NCBI GenBank assembly: GCA_009692985.1
Contig: SHYF01000073.1
Location: forward strand, 1-7,853
DNA length: 7,853 nt
Reading direction: 5' to 3'
DNA from: Dehalococcoidia bacterium
Lineage (GTDB): Bacteria > Chloroflexota > Dehalococcoidia > Lucifugimonadales > SHYF01
The position numbers were made by a program, and so were the translations under genes. Below the pieces are notes generated by a model. That model was not told the origin of the DNA, searched no databases, and saw only the letters and a list, made by a program, of their open reading frames with translations. Below are positions 1-6,287 of the stretch, piece after piece. The number at the start of each line of letters is the position of its first letter. Position 1 is the stretch's first letter.

Positions 1-186
1 CCTGTATGCCCCTATGCCACGACGCATTTCGGATTCGTTCCTCCAGAAAAAAATTCTCTACAGCTATGGCCTAGCTTTAAAAAGTAGACATAACGTCAGG
101 AACTAATGCAATAGGGCGGCGGGTGTTAGGTAACGCTGGGCTTGGCATTTAGCTCCGCTTTCTCTACCCTGGATGTGGAGAGCTAC

Positions 187-1413
187 ATGCGCAACCTTAC
201 TTTAGTCCTAGCGTTGGCCGTTGCCCTGGCCCTGGGTTCGTCCCACGACACCCTGCGGCTTAGCCCGGTGCAGCAACTCTCTTTCCTCTACCAGTACGAC
301 TTTGTGACCTGGGAGGCAACCCATTTCCCAGCCAAATGGCTCCACTGGCTGGGGACCAGGGGATTCCCCTTTTCCAATGCAACCAATCCCGACCTGTCGG
401 GACTCACAGTGCAGACGTATTTTGAGCTACAACAACAGGCCGAGTCGTTGCGGGGAGAGTTGGAACGGGCAACGGCTGCCGGCTCAGCCGATCCATCGAA
501 CACGGAGCTGCGGCTGCGGGCCCTGGATCGCCGGCTTCAGGAGCTACGTCCATGGGTGGAAGAGGCGCTAGAGGCGGCAGTGAGCGACACCCTACGCCAG
601 GAGAAGGTGCCGCTTAGCGCATGGAAGCTTGTCTTTCCTCCTGTGGACTTTGCCTTGGACTCTCTCCCTACCATCCTGATCACCTCGCCACGCGACCGCA
701 TTCAGCGCCTGGACGATTTCCTGTTGGTCCCTCACATCACCCCCAGAGCGCGCGAGGCTTTGGAAGATAGCATAGCGCGCCAGGAGAACCTCTCGGCCCT
801 GGTGGAGGGCATCGGCGGCATCTCCACCTATCCAGCCATCGTCAGCTCCAGCGGACTGCGTGAAGCACTGGTGACCGCCAGCCACGAATGGCTCCATAAC
901 TATCTCTTCTTCCGGCCATTGGGGCAGAGCTACAGGAAGGACTCTGACATGAGCACCATCAACGAAACAACGGCCAACATATTTGGCGAGGAGTTGGGGG
1001 ACATGGTATACGCGCGCCTGACAGGAGAGGCGCCACGGGTTCACTCTCCCGGAGCTCCTCCCGAGCCGTGTCCGCAGGACCGGTTTTGCTTCCAGCAGGA
1101 GATGCGGCGGACTCGCGGTCAGGCGGAGCTGCTCTTTGCGCAGGGGAAGGTGGAAGAGGCGGAAGCCTACATGGAGGAGCGACGCCAAATGTTCGTGAAG
1201 AACGGCTACCTCATCCGAAAGCTCAATCAGGCCTACTTTGCATTTCATGGGACCTACGCCGACAGCCCGTCCTCCGTCAGCCCTATCTACGAGCAGCTTC
1301 TTGAGGTACGGCGGGCCTCTGCTTCCCTAGGTGCCTTCATCCACCGAGTAGCAGGCAATTCCAGCCGCCGCGAGTTTACGGACATGCTCCAGCGCATACG
1401 GGCCAACCAGTAG
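187..1413 (+). CDS. Putative exported gluzincin-like zinc metallopeptidase
   Basis: A 408-residue protein that I do not recognise by name. The ATG at 187 is preferred over a TTG at 142: GGAG lies 6 nt upstream, and the protein then begins with a short basic n-region (MRN) and a hydrophobic stretch at residues 4-17 (LVLALAVALALG), as in a signal peptide or membrane anchor. Residues about 77-125 are charged and helical, possibly coiled coil. The key signature is HEWLH at 233-237 (HExxH, two zinc-binding His and a catalytic Glu), followed 22 residues after H237 by NETTAN with E260. That is the HExxH + NExxA arrangement of gluzincin metallopeptidases, including the bacterial putative-aminopeptidase type. 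A later segment, LNQAYFAFHGTYA (346-358), may belong to the substrate cleft. Peptidase activity outside the membrane is inferred; the substrate is unknown. The gene stands alone and converges on the etf unit with 36 bp between stops. The gene call is confident, the function moderate. Confidence 0.85.
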   Translation: MRNLTLVLALAVALALGSSHDTLRLSPVQQLSFLYQYDFVTWEATHFPAKWLHWLGTRGFPFSNATNPDLSGLTVQTYFELQQQAESLRGELERATAAGSADPSNTELRLRALDRRLQELRPWVEEALEAAVSDTLRQEKVPLSAWKLVFPPVDFALDSLPTILITSPRDRIQRLDDFLLVPHITPRAREALEDSIARQENLSALVEGIGGISTYPAIVSSSGLREALVTASHEWLHNYLFFRPLGQSYRKDSDMSTINETTANIFGEELGDMVYARLTGEAPRVHSPGAPPEPCPQDRFCFQQEMRRTRGQAELLFAQGKVEEAEAYMEERRQMFVKNGYLIRKLNQAYFAFHGTYADSPSSVSPIYEQLLEVRRASASLGAFIHRVAGNSSRREFTDMLQRIRANQ

Positions 1414-1449
1414 CTGCCAGGACCTGATTAGGGGTGCGCAACAGGAGTT

Positions 1450-1902
1450 TCATCCCAGGCCAGGCTGTTTCCGCCTGGACCAGATCGTATGGTATCGGTA
1501 CCCCAGCACCGCGGCTGTTAGCTCCAGTCTCTCCAGGCGGTGCACCTCTTCTATTGCCTTATCCAAAGCAAGGAGGGGCTTGGAGTACCCTGACTGCTCC
1601 AGGCGATGCCGAATCCACTCCGCCGCCCTCGACTGCACCAGGGTGCCAACGTACCTGGGCCAGGGGATCGCAACGAAGTTGTCCGGCCTGGGAAACTTGG
1701 GGCGCATGCGCTGTAGGCTGCGACACCGCTCTTCGCTGGAGCCTGCCTGGGGGGCAAGCCGGACCATAGGCCCTTCCCTAATGCTACAGCGCGTGTCAAT
1801 TATCAGGCTCTTCCCTACCAGGGGAAAGAAGATGGAGAGTACCTCGGCATCTGTCACGGCACGGCGTATTTCGCTGAGTTCCAGTTCGAAGTTACCGTCC
1901 AA
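1450..1902 (-). CDS. Conserved-looking 150-aa protein of unknown function, third gene of the etf unit
   Basis: An intact 150-residue reading frame on the same strand as etfB and etfA, starting 151 nt after the etfA stop. No ATG is available: the frame opens after a TGA at 1914-1912, so the only start is TTG at 1902, with a weak GAG about 8 nt upstream. The protein is soluble, without signal peptide or membrane segment. The N-terminus is acidic and helical (ELELSEIRRAVTDAEVLS, 7-23), then a hydrophobic strand-like part FFPLVGKSLIIDTR (25-38), a GPMVRLAP segment (44-51), an Arg/Pro-rich MRPKFPRPDNFVAIPWPRY (66-84), a helical region (about 90-132) and a C-terminal YHTIWSRR (137-144). The sharply defined Pro/Trp/Arg blocks suggest real conservation. 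I cannot name a family. Position suggests co-transcription with the ETF and perhaps a linked role, but that is inference. Confidence 0.75.
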   Translation of the reverse strand: MDGNFELELSEIRRAVTDAEVLSIFFPLVGKSLIIDTRCSIREGPMVRLAPQAGSSEERCRSLQRMRPKFPRPDNFVAIPWPRYVGTLVQSRAAEWIRHRLEQSGYSKPLLALDKAIEEVHRLERLELTAAVLGYRYHTIWSRRKQPGLG

Positions 1903-2053
1903 TGCGGCATCTCATTTCCGAGCTGCGCGGGGGGCCGATGGGACATAGGTATGGCAGTCCACGCTTCCGTGGTGCCGCTTCTGCAAGAGACTGGCTGCCA
2001 CCATCGTGCCAGCCGAGTACGGGCGTCGCTAGCTGTGCCTTGTACGGTTGGCC

Positions 2054-3046
2054 CTACTTCATCGCGCGGATCTGCTGGATGAACGCAGGCAACACCTTTT
2101 TCCAATCGCCAGCCACGCCGTACCGGGCATCGTTGAATATGACAGCATCGGAGTCTCTGTTGATGGCTACAATTACCTTGGCGGCGCTGCAACCAGCCAT
2201 GTGCTGGCTGGCACCAGAGATTCCTACCATGATGTACAGGTTTGGCGCGATTGTCTTGCCTGTAAGGCCCACCTGGTGGTCGTGGGAAATCCATCCCGAG
2301 TCCACCACTGCGCGGGATGCGCCTATGGCAGCCCCCAAAAGGTCTGCAAGATCCTTTATCTCGTTTGTGAAAGGTGCGGCGCTGCCAAGACCACGGCCCC
2401 CGCTCACAACGATAGCCGCATCCTCCAGGCGTACGCCTTCCTGGGCCTTTTCCACACGCTCCACGACCCTGCTCTTGATGACCGACGCTTCCAGGCGAGG
2501 GGAAAAGGCAACCACCTCTCCATGGCGGCTGTCGTTTCGCGCTAGGGGGTCTCCTGTCTTGGGGCGGACTATCGCCATCATTGGTTCGCCAAGAGAGGTT
2601 ATCGTGGCCATGCAGTTCCCCCCATATACTGGGCGGTTTCCCACCAGCTTCTTCTCGGCATCTATCCGTACCTCAAGGCAATCCTGGATAACGGCCGTAT
2701 CCAATCGAAAGGCCAGCCTCGGCCCCACTTCACTCCCAATAGGGCCTTTGGCTAGCAGGACTACACGCGGCGTATGTTGCTGCGCCACCTTGGTGATGGC
2801 GGCCAGGTAGGCGTCCACCTGGTACTCCTTGAGCAGCGGGTCTGTCACTGCGTGAACCTTGTCCGCGCCGAAGGCAATTGCCTCTTTCGGCGCAGCACCC
2901 AGGTCCTGACCCAGCAGCGCAATGCTAAGGGGCTCTTTTAGGCTATCCGCCAGCTTGCGACCGTGGGCCAGCATCTCCGTGGATGAAGGATTAAGTTTGC
3001 CGTTGGCGACTTCTCCTATTACCAGCACGCCTTGCCTGTCTGCCAT
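2054..3046 (-). CDS. etfA: Electron transfer flavoprotein, alpha subunit
   Basis: The 330-residue FAD-binding alpha subunit of the soluble ETF heterodimer, which accepts electrons from acyl-CoA and other flavin dehydrogenases and passes them on, usually to ETF:quinone oxidoreductase. Residues 1-190 form the alpha/beta domain packing against the beta subunit. The C-terminal FAD domain shows its motifs in order: SGGRGLG (215-221), GASRAVVDSGW (242-252), QVGLTGKTI (258-266) and VGISGASQHMAG (274-285), ending in the INRDSDAVIF segment (295-304). R245, T262 and H282 sit where human ETF-alpha has Arg249, Thr266 and His286, judged by motif alignment; the human Gln265 position is Leu, as in GLTG/GLSG-type bacterial ETFs. 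The ATG at 3046 has a strong Shine-Dalgarno (AGGGGGGA) about 6 nt upstream. It lies 93 nt after etfB on the same strand. Length and motifs are normal. Whether it is bifurcating cannot be told from motifs alone. Confidence 0.96.
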   Translation of the reverse strand: MADRQGVLVIGEVANGKLNPSSTEMLAHGRKLADSLKEPLSIALLGQDLGAAPKEAIAFGADKVHAVTDPLLKEYQVDAYLAAITKVAQQHTPRVVLLAKGPIGSEVGPRLAFRLDTAVIQDCLEVRIDAEKKLVGNRPVYGGNCMATITSLGEPMMAIVRPKTGDPLARNDSRHGEVVAFSPRLEASVIKSRVVERVEKAQEGVRLEDAAIVVSGGRGLGSAAPFTNEIKDLADLLGAAIGASRAVVDSGWISHDHQVGLTGKTIAPNLYIMVGISGASQHMAGCSAAKVIVAINRDSDAVIFNDARYGVAGDWKKVLPAFIQQIRAMK

Positions 3047-3139
3047 CTTTGTCCCCCCTGCTTATTCGCTTGCTTTGTCTATATCTGGACTGTTTCGCTA
3101 ATGGGTGCCGTCATGGATGCCACGGCTCTTGCCGCACGC

Positions 3140-3949
3140 TTAGACGAGTTTGGCCTCCCGCAGCTTTAGCGCCAGGTTCTTGCCGGCGTCTGCCTCGTCT
3201 TCTCCTGTTATCATCTCACACTGCGACTGTTTCTTTGGGATGAACAGGTCCAGCATTTTCAGTTTGGGCGCCAGGGCAGCGGCACTTAGGCCCAGGTCCC
3301 CCAGGCTCCAGATTGTGGGCTGCTTGCGCGCCGCCGCCATTATGTTCCTGAGAGTGGGGTATCGAGGCGTGCCCAGCTCGTTGCTTACGGTAACCACCGC
3401 GGGTAGCTGCGCCGATATCACCTCGTGAACGTTGCCTGTAACGCGCTCGCAGACAACCTGGCGGTCCTTGACATCCACCTTGCGTGTGAGCGGTATGCAC
3501 GGCACGCCCAGCAGTTCCGCCAGTCCCAGGGGCACCTGCGCGTTGTCCCAGTCGGATGCCTGTCGCCCTGTAATGATAAGGTCAAAGCTGCCGATTTTCT
3601 TCACGGCGGCAGCAAGGACCTTGGCTGTGATAGTGCTGTCGCTGATGTTTTCCAGGGCCGGATCCTGAACCAGCACCATCTCGTCAGAGCCCATTGAAAG
3701 GGCCTTTTTCATGACGTCCATGGTAAAAGCGGCCCCTGCTGAGAGAACCGTTACCTTCACGTCTTTCAGTGCGTCCTTGATGCGCAGGGCCGCCTCCACG
3801 CCGTTTTCGTCGAAGCCGTTTATGACAGGGGCTATCCTTGCCGAAGGATCGGAGTCAACGCGCTTCTTCTCCCGGTCTACGCGGTAGGCTGTGGCGGGTG
3901 TCTCTGGATCCATTACCTGTTTTGCGGTGACGATGATGTTTAGTGTCAT
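3140..3949 (-). CDS. etfB: Electron transfer flavoprotein, beta subunit
   Basis: The 269-residue beta subunit of ETF, which binds a nucleotide (AMP, or FAD in bifurcating types) and docks to partner dehydrogenases. The protein opens with the typical strand MTLNIIVTAKQVMDPE, followed by NGFDENGVEAALRIKD (44-59), VTVLSAGA (66-73), the nucleotide-site segment GRQASDWDNAQVP (128-140), and the family signature VSNELGTPRYPTLRNIMAA (188-206), close to the recognition-loop region. Size is usual (about 250-270). The ATG at 3949 is preceded by AGAGAGG, 4 nt away. It is the first gene of the leftward unit, expressed from a near-consensus promoter at 3994-4023. No acyl-CoA dehydrogenase or ETF:quinone oxidoreductase lies in the window, so its electron donors and acceptor must be encoded elsewhere. 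Confidence 0.96.
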   Translation of the reverse strand: MTLNIIVTAKQVMDPETPATAYRVDREKKRVDSDPSARIAPVINGFDENGVEAALRIKDALKDVKVTVLSAGAAFTMDVMKKALSMGSDEMVLVQDPALENISDSTITAKVLAAAVKKIGSFDLIITGRQASDWDNAQVPLGLAELLGVPCIPLTRKVDVKDRQVVCERVTGNVHEVISAQLPAVVTVSNELGTPRYPTLRNIMAAARKQPTIWSLGDLGLSAAALAPKLKMLDLFIPKKQSQCEMITGEDEADAGKNLALKLREAKLV

Positions 3950-3993
3950 ATTGCCTCTCTGTGCCAGGATAGGCGGAGTTTGTGAACGGTTGC

Positions 3994-4023
3994 ACTATAG
4001 CATCGGCTTCCAAGGGGTGTCAA
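3994..4023 (-). promoter_or_regulatory. Sigma70-type promoter of the etfB-etfA unit
   Basis: On the minus strand, a perfect -35 TTGACA (4023-4018) is followed after 18 nt by a -10 TATAGT (3999-3994), which also carries the extended -10 TG one base upstream (TGCTATAGT). Transcription should begin near 3987, giving a leader of about 38 nt before the etfB ATG with its AGAGAGG ribosome-binding site. It is the best promoter match in the window. Confidence 0.75.
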
Positions 4024-4081
4024 CCGAGTATGTCATGTGTCTGCTGAAAGGGAGCAGAGCTATGCCAAACAACCAACGGTG

Positions 4082-4087
4082 TATAAT
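4082..4087 (+). promoter_or_regulatory. Candidate -10 box for the DUF4389 gene
   Basis: A perfect TATAAT lies 37 nt before the ATG at 4125. No good -35 hexamer is present at 16-18 nt, so the promoter would be weak or activator-dependent. Its position, divergent from the etfB promoter and upstream of a GGAG ribosome-binding site at 4114-4117, makes it plausible. Confidence 0.45.
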
Positions 4088-4124
4088 GCCGCCAGGTGGC
4101 AAGAATAGGAAGTGGAGACGTCTT

Positions 4125-4436
4125 ATGGCATCCGCACAGACGTATCCCGTTAGAGTCGAGGCTGCCTATCCGGAGATCTCTTCCCGTCCGCTGGCGCTGC
4201 TGGGTCTCCTGTTCTGGCTGAAGGCGGTGCTGATGATCCCTCACTTCATCTTGCTGTGGCTTCTTAGCATCGCGATGTTCGTTGTCGTTGTGATGGGATA
4301 TGTGGTGGTGCTGTTCACCGGCAAGTACCCCAGGGGGATGTTCGATCTGGTAGTTGGGGCCACGCGCTGGCAAACGCGCATGATGTTATGGCTGTATGGC
4401 ATCACCGACAAGTATCCTCCCTTCAGCCTGCGCTGA
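4125..4436 (+). CDS. Small DUF4389 membrane protein
   Basis: A 103-residue protein. The reading frame stays open further upstream, but the ATG at 4125 is chosen because GGAG sits 7 nt before it and the TATAAT at 4082 falls just upstream. After a short polar N-terminus (VRVEAAYPEISSRPLALL) come two closely spaced membrane helices, about 23-46 and 48-66, the first containing the family's IPHF. The C-terminal part holds the DUF4389 pattern: TGKYPRGMFDLVVG (65-78), RWQTR (81-85) and TDKYPPF (94-100). DUF4389 (PF14333) has no established function; copies occur singly or in tandem in many Actinobacteria and Chloroflexota. This is a single-domain copy. The family call is from recognised motifs; no role can be inferred from the neighbours. 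Confidence 0.85.
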   Translation: MASAQTYPVRVEAAYPEISSRPLALLGLLFWLKAVLMIPHFILLWLLSIAMFVVVVMGYVVVLFTGKYPRGMFDLVVGATRWQTRMMLWLYGITDKYPPFSLR

Positions 4437-4484
4437 GGGCAGCCACTACTTCCTATTCCTAGCGAAAAACGGCGGCGGGACAAA

Positions 4485-4564
4485 CCGCTCATGGTGAGCT
4501 TGTCGAACTATCTGAGCGGGGGCCAACACCCATTCACTCCCTTCGACAGGCTCAGGGCGAACGG
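4485..4564. repeat. Paired inverted TTCGACARGCTCA palindromic repeats
   Basis: Two copies of TTCGACA(A/G)GCTCA lie in opposite orientation, at 4495-4507 (minus sense) and 4542-4554 (plus sense), differing at one base and separated by 34 bp. The left copy is inside a perfect 7-bp inverted repeat, CCGCTCA (4485-4491) with TGAGCGG (4513-4519). The right copy ends in GGGCGAACGG. This form is common as a dispersed intergenic repeat in Chloroflexota and some other genomes (from memory, not searched). It sits between the DUF4389 gene and the threonine ammonia-lyase and could fold in RNA, ending the former transcript or structuring the leader of the latter. Confidence 0.65.
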
Positions 4565-4587
4565 ATCATTTGTGCTCTCAATTCCGC

Positions 4588-4595
4588 AAGGAGGG
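4588..4595 (+). promoter_or_regulatory. Strong ribosome-binding site fixing the GTG start of ilvA
   Basis: AAGGAGGG is complementary to the 16S rRNA 3' end over its core. It stands 11 nt before the GTG at 4607, slightly long spacing but the only suitable start after it in the threonine ammonia-lyase frame. Confidence 0.7.
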
Positions 4596-4606
4596 ACTAG
4601 AGTAAC

Positions 4607-5884
4607 GTGGTCACTCTTACTACTACTACCTATTTTGACATCGAGCGTGCCGTGGATGTGGTGGGCCGGACCGCTCACCACACGCCGGTCCTGACGGCGC
4701 GCCAGCTTTCGACGCTGGTAGGAGCCGAAGTCCTACTGAAGGCCGAGAACCTACAGCGGACAGGCTCCTTCAAAGTCCGGGGCGCTGCTAACAAGCTGGC
4801 CTCCCTCAACCCTGAGCAGCGGTCGCGCGGCATCATCGCCGCCAGCAGGGGGAATCACGCCCAGGGAGTTGCCCTGGCTGCTCGCGAGATGGGCCTGGCT
4901 TGCACCGTGGTCATGCCCGTGGATGCTTCCCTGGCCAAGATCGAAGCTACGCGGGGCTACGGCGCTGATGTCATACTGCATGGCGATAATCTTGATCAGG
5001 CCCTGCATCACAGCCAGGAGCTAGCTCAGGCCAGGGGCCTCACATTTATCCATGCCTTTGACGATCCTGAAATCATCGCAGGGCAGGGTACAGTGGGCGT
5101 GGAGATATGCCAGGATGTCCCACAGCCGGCCACGGTGCTGGTGCCTGTAGGTGGAGGTGGACTGATTGCGGGTACGGCCCTGGCTATCAAAACGCTCAGC
5201 CCCAAGTCCCGAATAATCGGCGTACAGGCAACCGCCGCTCCGGCAGCGGAGCGCTCTTACCGCCGGGGACGCCGCCTGCACGTGTCCGCCAGGACTACCC
5301 TGGCTGATGGCATCGCGGTGGCACAGCCGGGTAGGCTTCCCTGGCGTCTCATCCGGCGGTACGTGGACGGGATTATCACTGTAAGCGAAGAGTCCATCGC
5401 CCATGCGCAGGTCTGGCTTCTGGAAAGGGCCAAGCTGCTGGTGGAAGGGGCCGGCGCTGTTGGAGTGGCGGCGTTGCTGGAGCAACGGGTGGAGATTACA
5501 GGTAAAGACGTGGTGGTTGTGCTCAGCGGCGGCAACGTAGACATGAACCTATTGGACAAAATTCTGGAGCATGGCTTGGCCGAAGCAGGGCGGTATCAGG
5601 CCCTGGAGGTGGTGCTGCTGGATCGCCCTGGGACTCTGGGCCGACTGCTGGCCGTGCTGGCCAACGCGGGAGTCAACGTGCTGGATGTGGAGCACCAGAG
5701 GCACGTCATGCACTTACCTCTGGGCCAAGCGCTGGTGCAAATTACTGGAGAGACTCGGAACACAGACCACGCCACGGAGGTTGCCCAGGCTCTGGAGAAG
5801 GCCGGATATATGCAGACCGGAACCCCTTCGGCCCAAGGTACCGGAGGGCCTATGCGCTTTGTAGCCAAAGAGGCTCAGAGCTGA
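4607..5884 (+). CDS. ilvA: Threonine ammonia-lyase with C-terminal ACT domain
   Basis: A 425-residue fold-type II PLP enzyme that deaminates L-threonine to 2-oxobutyrate and ammonia in the cytosol, the entry step to isoleucine or a catabolic route. The start is GTG at 4607 behind AAGGAGGG. Catalytic-domain motifs in order are KAENLQRTGSFKVRGA (45-60, PLP Schiff-base Lys56), SRGNHAQG (80-87, phosphate/substrate loop), PVGGGGLIAGT (180-190, PLP phosphate loop), ADGIAV (233-238) and LSGGN (306-310, Ser facing the pyridine nitrogen). A single ACT domain occupies about 332-402, beginning ALEVVLLDRPGTLGRLL. This is the medium, one-ACT form rather than the long two-ACT biosynthetic form, so feedback by isoleucine cannot be assumed. 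The last 20 or so residues are low-complexity. Serine racemase and serine dehydratase share the core, but length and the ACT domain favour threonine. Palindromic repeats flank it on both sides. Confidence 0.93.
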   Translation: MVTLTTTTYFDIERAVDVVGRTAHHTPVLTARQLSTLVGAEVLLKAENLQRTGSFKVRGAANKLASLNPEQRSRGIIAASRGNHAQGVALAAREMGLACTVVMPVDASLAKIEATRGYGADVILHGDNLDQALHHSQELAQARGLTFIHAFDDPEIIAGQGTVGVEICQDVPQPATVLVPVGGGGLIAGTALAIKTLSPKSRIIGVQATAAPAAERSYRRGRRLHVSARTTLADGIAVAQPGRLPWRLIRRYVDGIITVSEESIAHAQVWLLERAKLLVEGAGAVGVAALLEQRVEITGKDVVVVLSGGNVDMNLLDKILEHGLAEAGRYQALEVVLLDRPGTLGRLLAVLANAGVNVLDVEHQRHVMHLPLGQALVQITGETRNTDHATEVAQALEKAGYMQTGTPSAQGTGGPMRFVAKEAQS

Positions 5885-5893
5885 ACAGGGCCT

Positions 5894-6064
5894 TAGCAGG
5901 TTGCTGAAAAAGAGGAGTCCAGAGGGATGAAGTCCCTTTGGTGGGGGTCTGGGGGTACCCCCCAGATCTACTCTTTACCCCTTCCTGGCCAGAGCCTGTC
6001 CTTGAGCGTAGCGAAGGAAAGGGGGCCAGTGGGATGGTCGATGGAGTTGTTCCGCACCCTGCTA
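5894..6064. mobile_element. MITE-like element with imperfect TIRs and TA ends
   Basis: The left end TAGCAGGTTGCTGAAAAA (5894-5911) and the reverse complement of the right end, TAGCAGGGTGCGGAACAA (6064-6047), match at 15 of 18 positions. Each end begins with TA, so a 167-bp unit (5896-6062) bounded by a TA duplication is a natural reading, as with IS630/Tc1-like and some IS5-type elements. There is no transposase frame inside. Between the ends are three hairpins: arms CCAGAGGGA (5919-5927) and TCCCTTTGG (5933-5941); arms TCTGGGGG (5948-5955) and CCCCCAGA (5959-5966); and nested arms CTGGCC (5985-5990) with GGCCAG (6024-6029) enclosing TCCTT (5999-6003) with AAGGA (6014-6018). It begins 9 nt after the ilvA stop. 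Family assignment is not possible without related copies. Confidence 0.55.
5948..5976 (+). terminator. Possible terminator hairpin downstream of ilvA
   Basis: An 8-bp perfect stem, TCTGGGGG with CCCCCAGA and a 3-nt loop (5948-5966), is followed by a pyrimidine-rich tail (TCTACTCTTT). It lies 64 nt past the ilvA stop. The tail is not a clean U-run and the hairpin is part of the repeat element, so a terminator role is only possible. Confidence 0.3.
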
Positions 6065-6287
6065 GTCCTTGGAGCAAATGGCATTAACTTCGCTCGTATG
6101 GTTCGACGAATTCAGAGCATGTGAGGAAGTCACGGGCTTGGCACACGAGGGGACCCCGCCCCAGATTGCCACGGGCGAGAACGCCCTCGCAATGACAATT
6201 GCCTCACACGCTCTCATCATGAGCAAGGCACGACGTCCAATGGGCATGGTCGCCATCCCATCACGCCGAAGCGCGGCGCAGGCCAGC
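6065..6287. other. Gene-free spacer between convergent ilvA and permease genes
   Basis: With the MITE-like element before it, this completes a 403-bp interval (5885-6287) without a supported gene. It holds the palindromic repeat at 6160-6202 and a CTCATCATGAG palindrome near 6213. Open frames across it on both strands (about 83-84 codons) run through the repeats and into the permease end, and have no protein-like pattern. Positions 6261-6287 could be the lost last codons of the permease gene. Confidence 0.6.
6160..6202. repeat. Dispersed palindromic repeat of the GTCATTGCGAG...GTGGCAATC type
   Basis: On the minus strand this reads TTGTCATTGCGAGGGCG, then a short loop, then CGCCCGTGGCAATCTGG. 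The stem pairs ATTGC (6165-6169) with GCAAT (6189-6193) and GGGCG (6173-6177) with CGCCC (6182-6186) around an AGAA loop. A further ATTGC at 6198-6202 gives an alternative pairing partner. The outer consensus matches a widespread intergenic repeat whose translation often shows up as spurious CHCEERSDEAI-like proteins; that recognition is from memory. Confidence 0.6.

Noticed and set aside
142..186. TTG start adding 15 residues to the protease-like protein
   Set aside because: It would place a polar segment before the signal peptide; the ATG at 187 has GGAG at proper spacing.
1..186. Possible promoter elements (TAGACA at 85-90) before the first gene
   Set aside because: No acceptable -10 hexamer at 16-18 nt; I see no other feature in this stretch.
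592..1248. Open minus-strand frame of 218 codons
   Set aside because: Antisense to the protease-like gene, which has a signal peptide, a ribosome-binding site and a zinc motif; the antisense product has none of these.
1902..2810. Open plus-strand frame of 302 codons
   Set aside because: It lies antisense to etfA, whose protein is unmistakable; the translation is rich in Ser/Arg/Thr and shows no family pattern.
3107..3126. Small inverted repeat GCCGT/ACGGC between etfB and etfA
   Set aside because: A 5-bp stem with a 10-nt loop is within chance and has no U-tract, so I do not call it a terminator or regulatory hairpin.
3891..4124. Upstream extension of the DUF4389 frame to 181 codons
   Set aside because: It would run across the etfB start and promoter; the ATG at 4125 has a good ribosome-binding site and begins the family domain.
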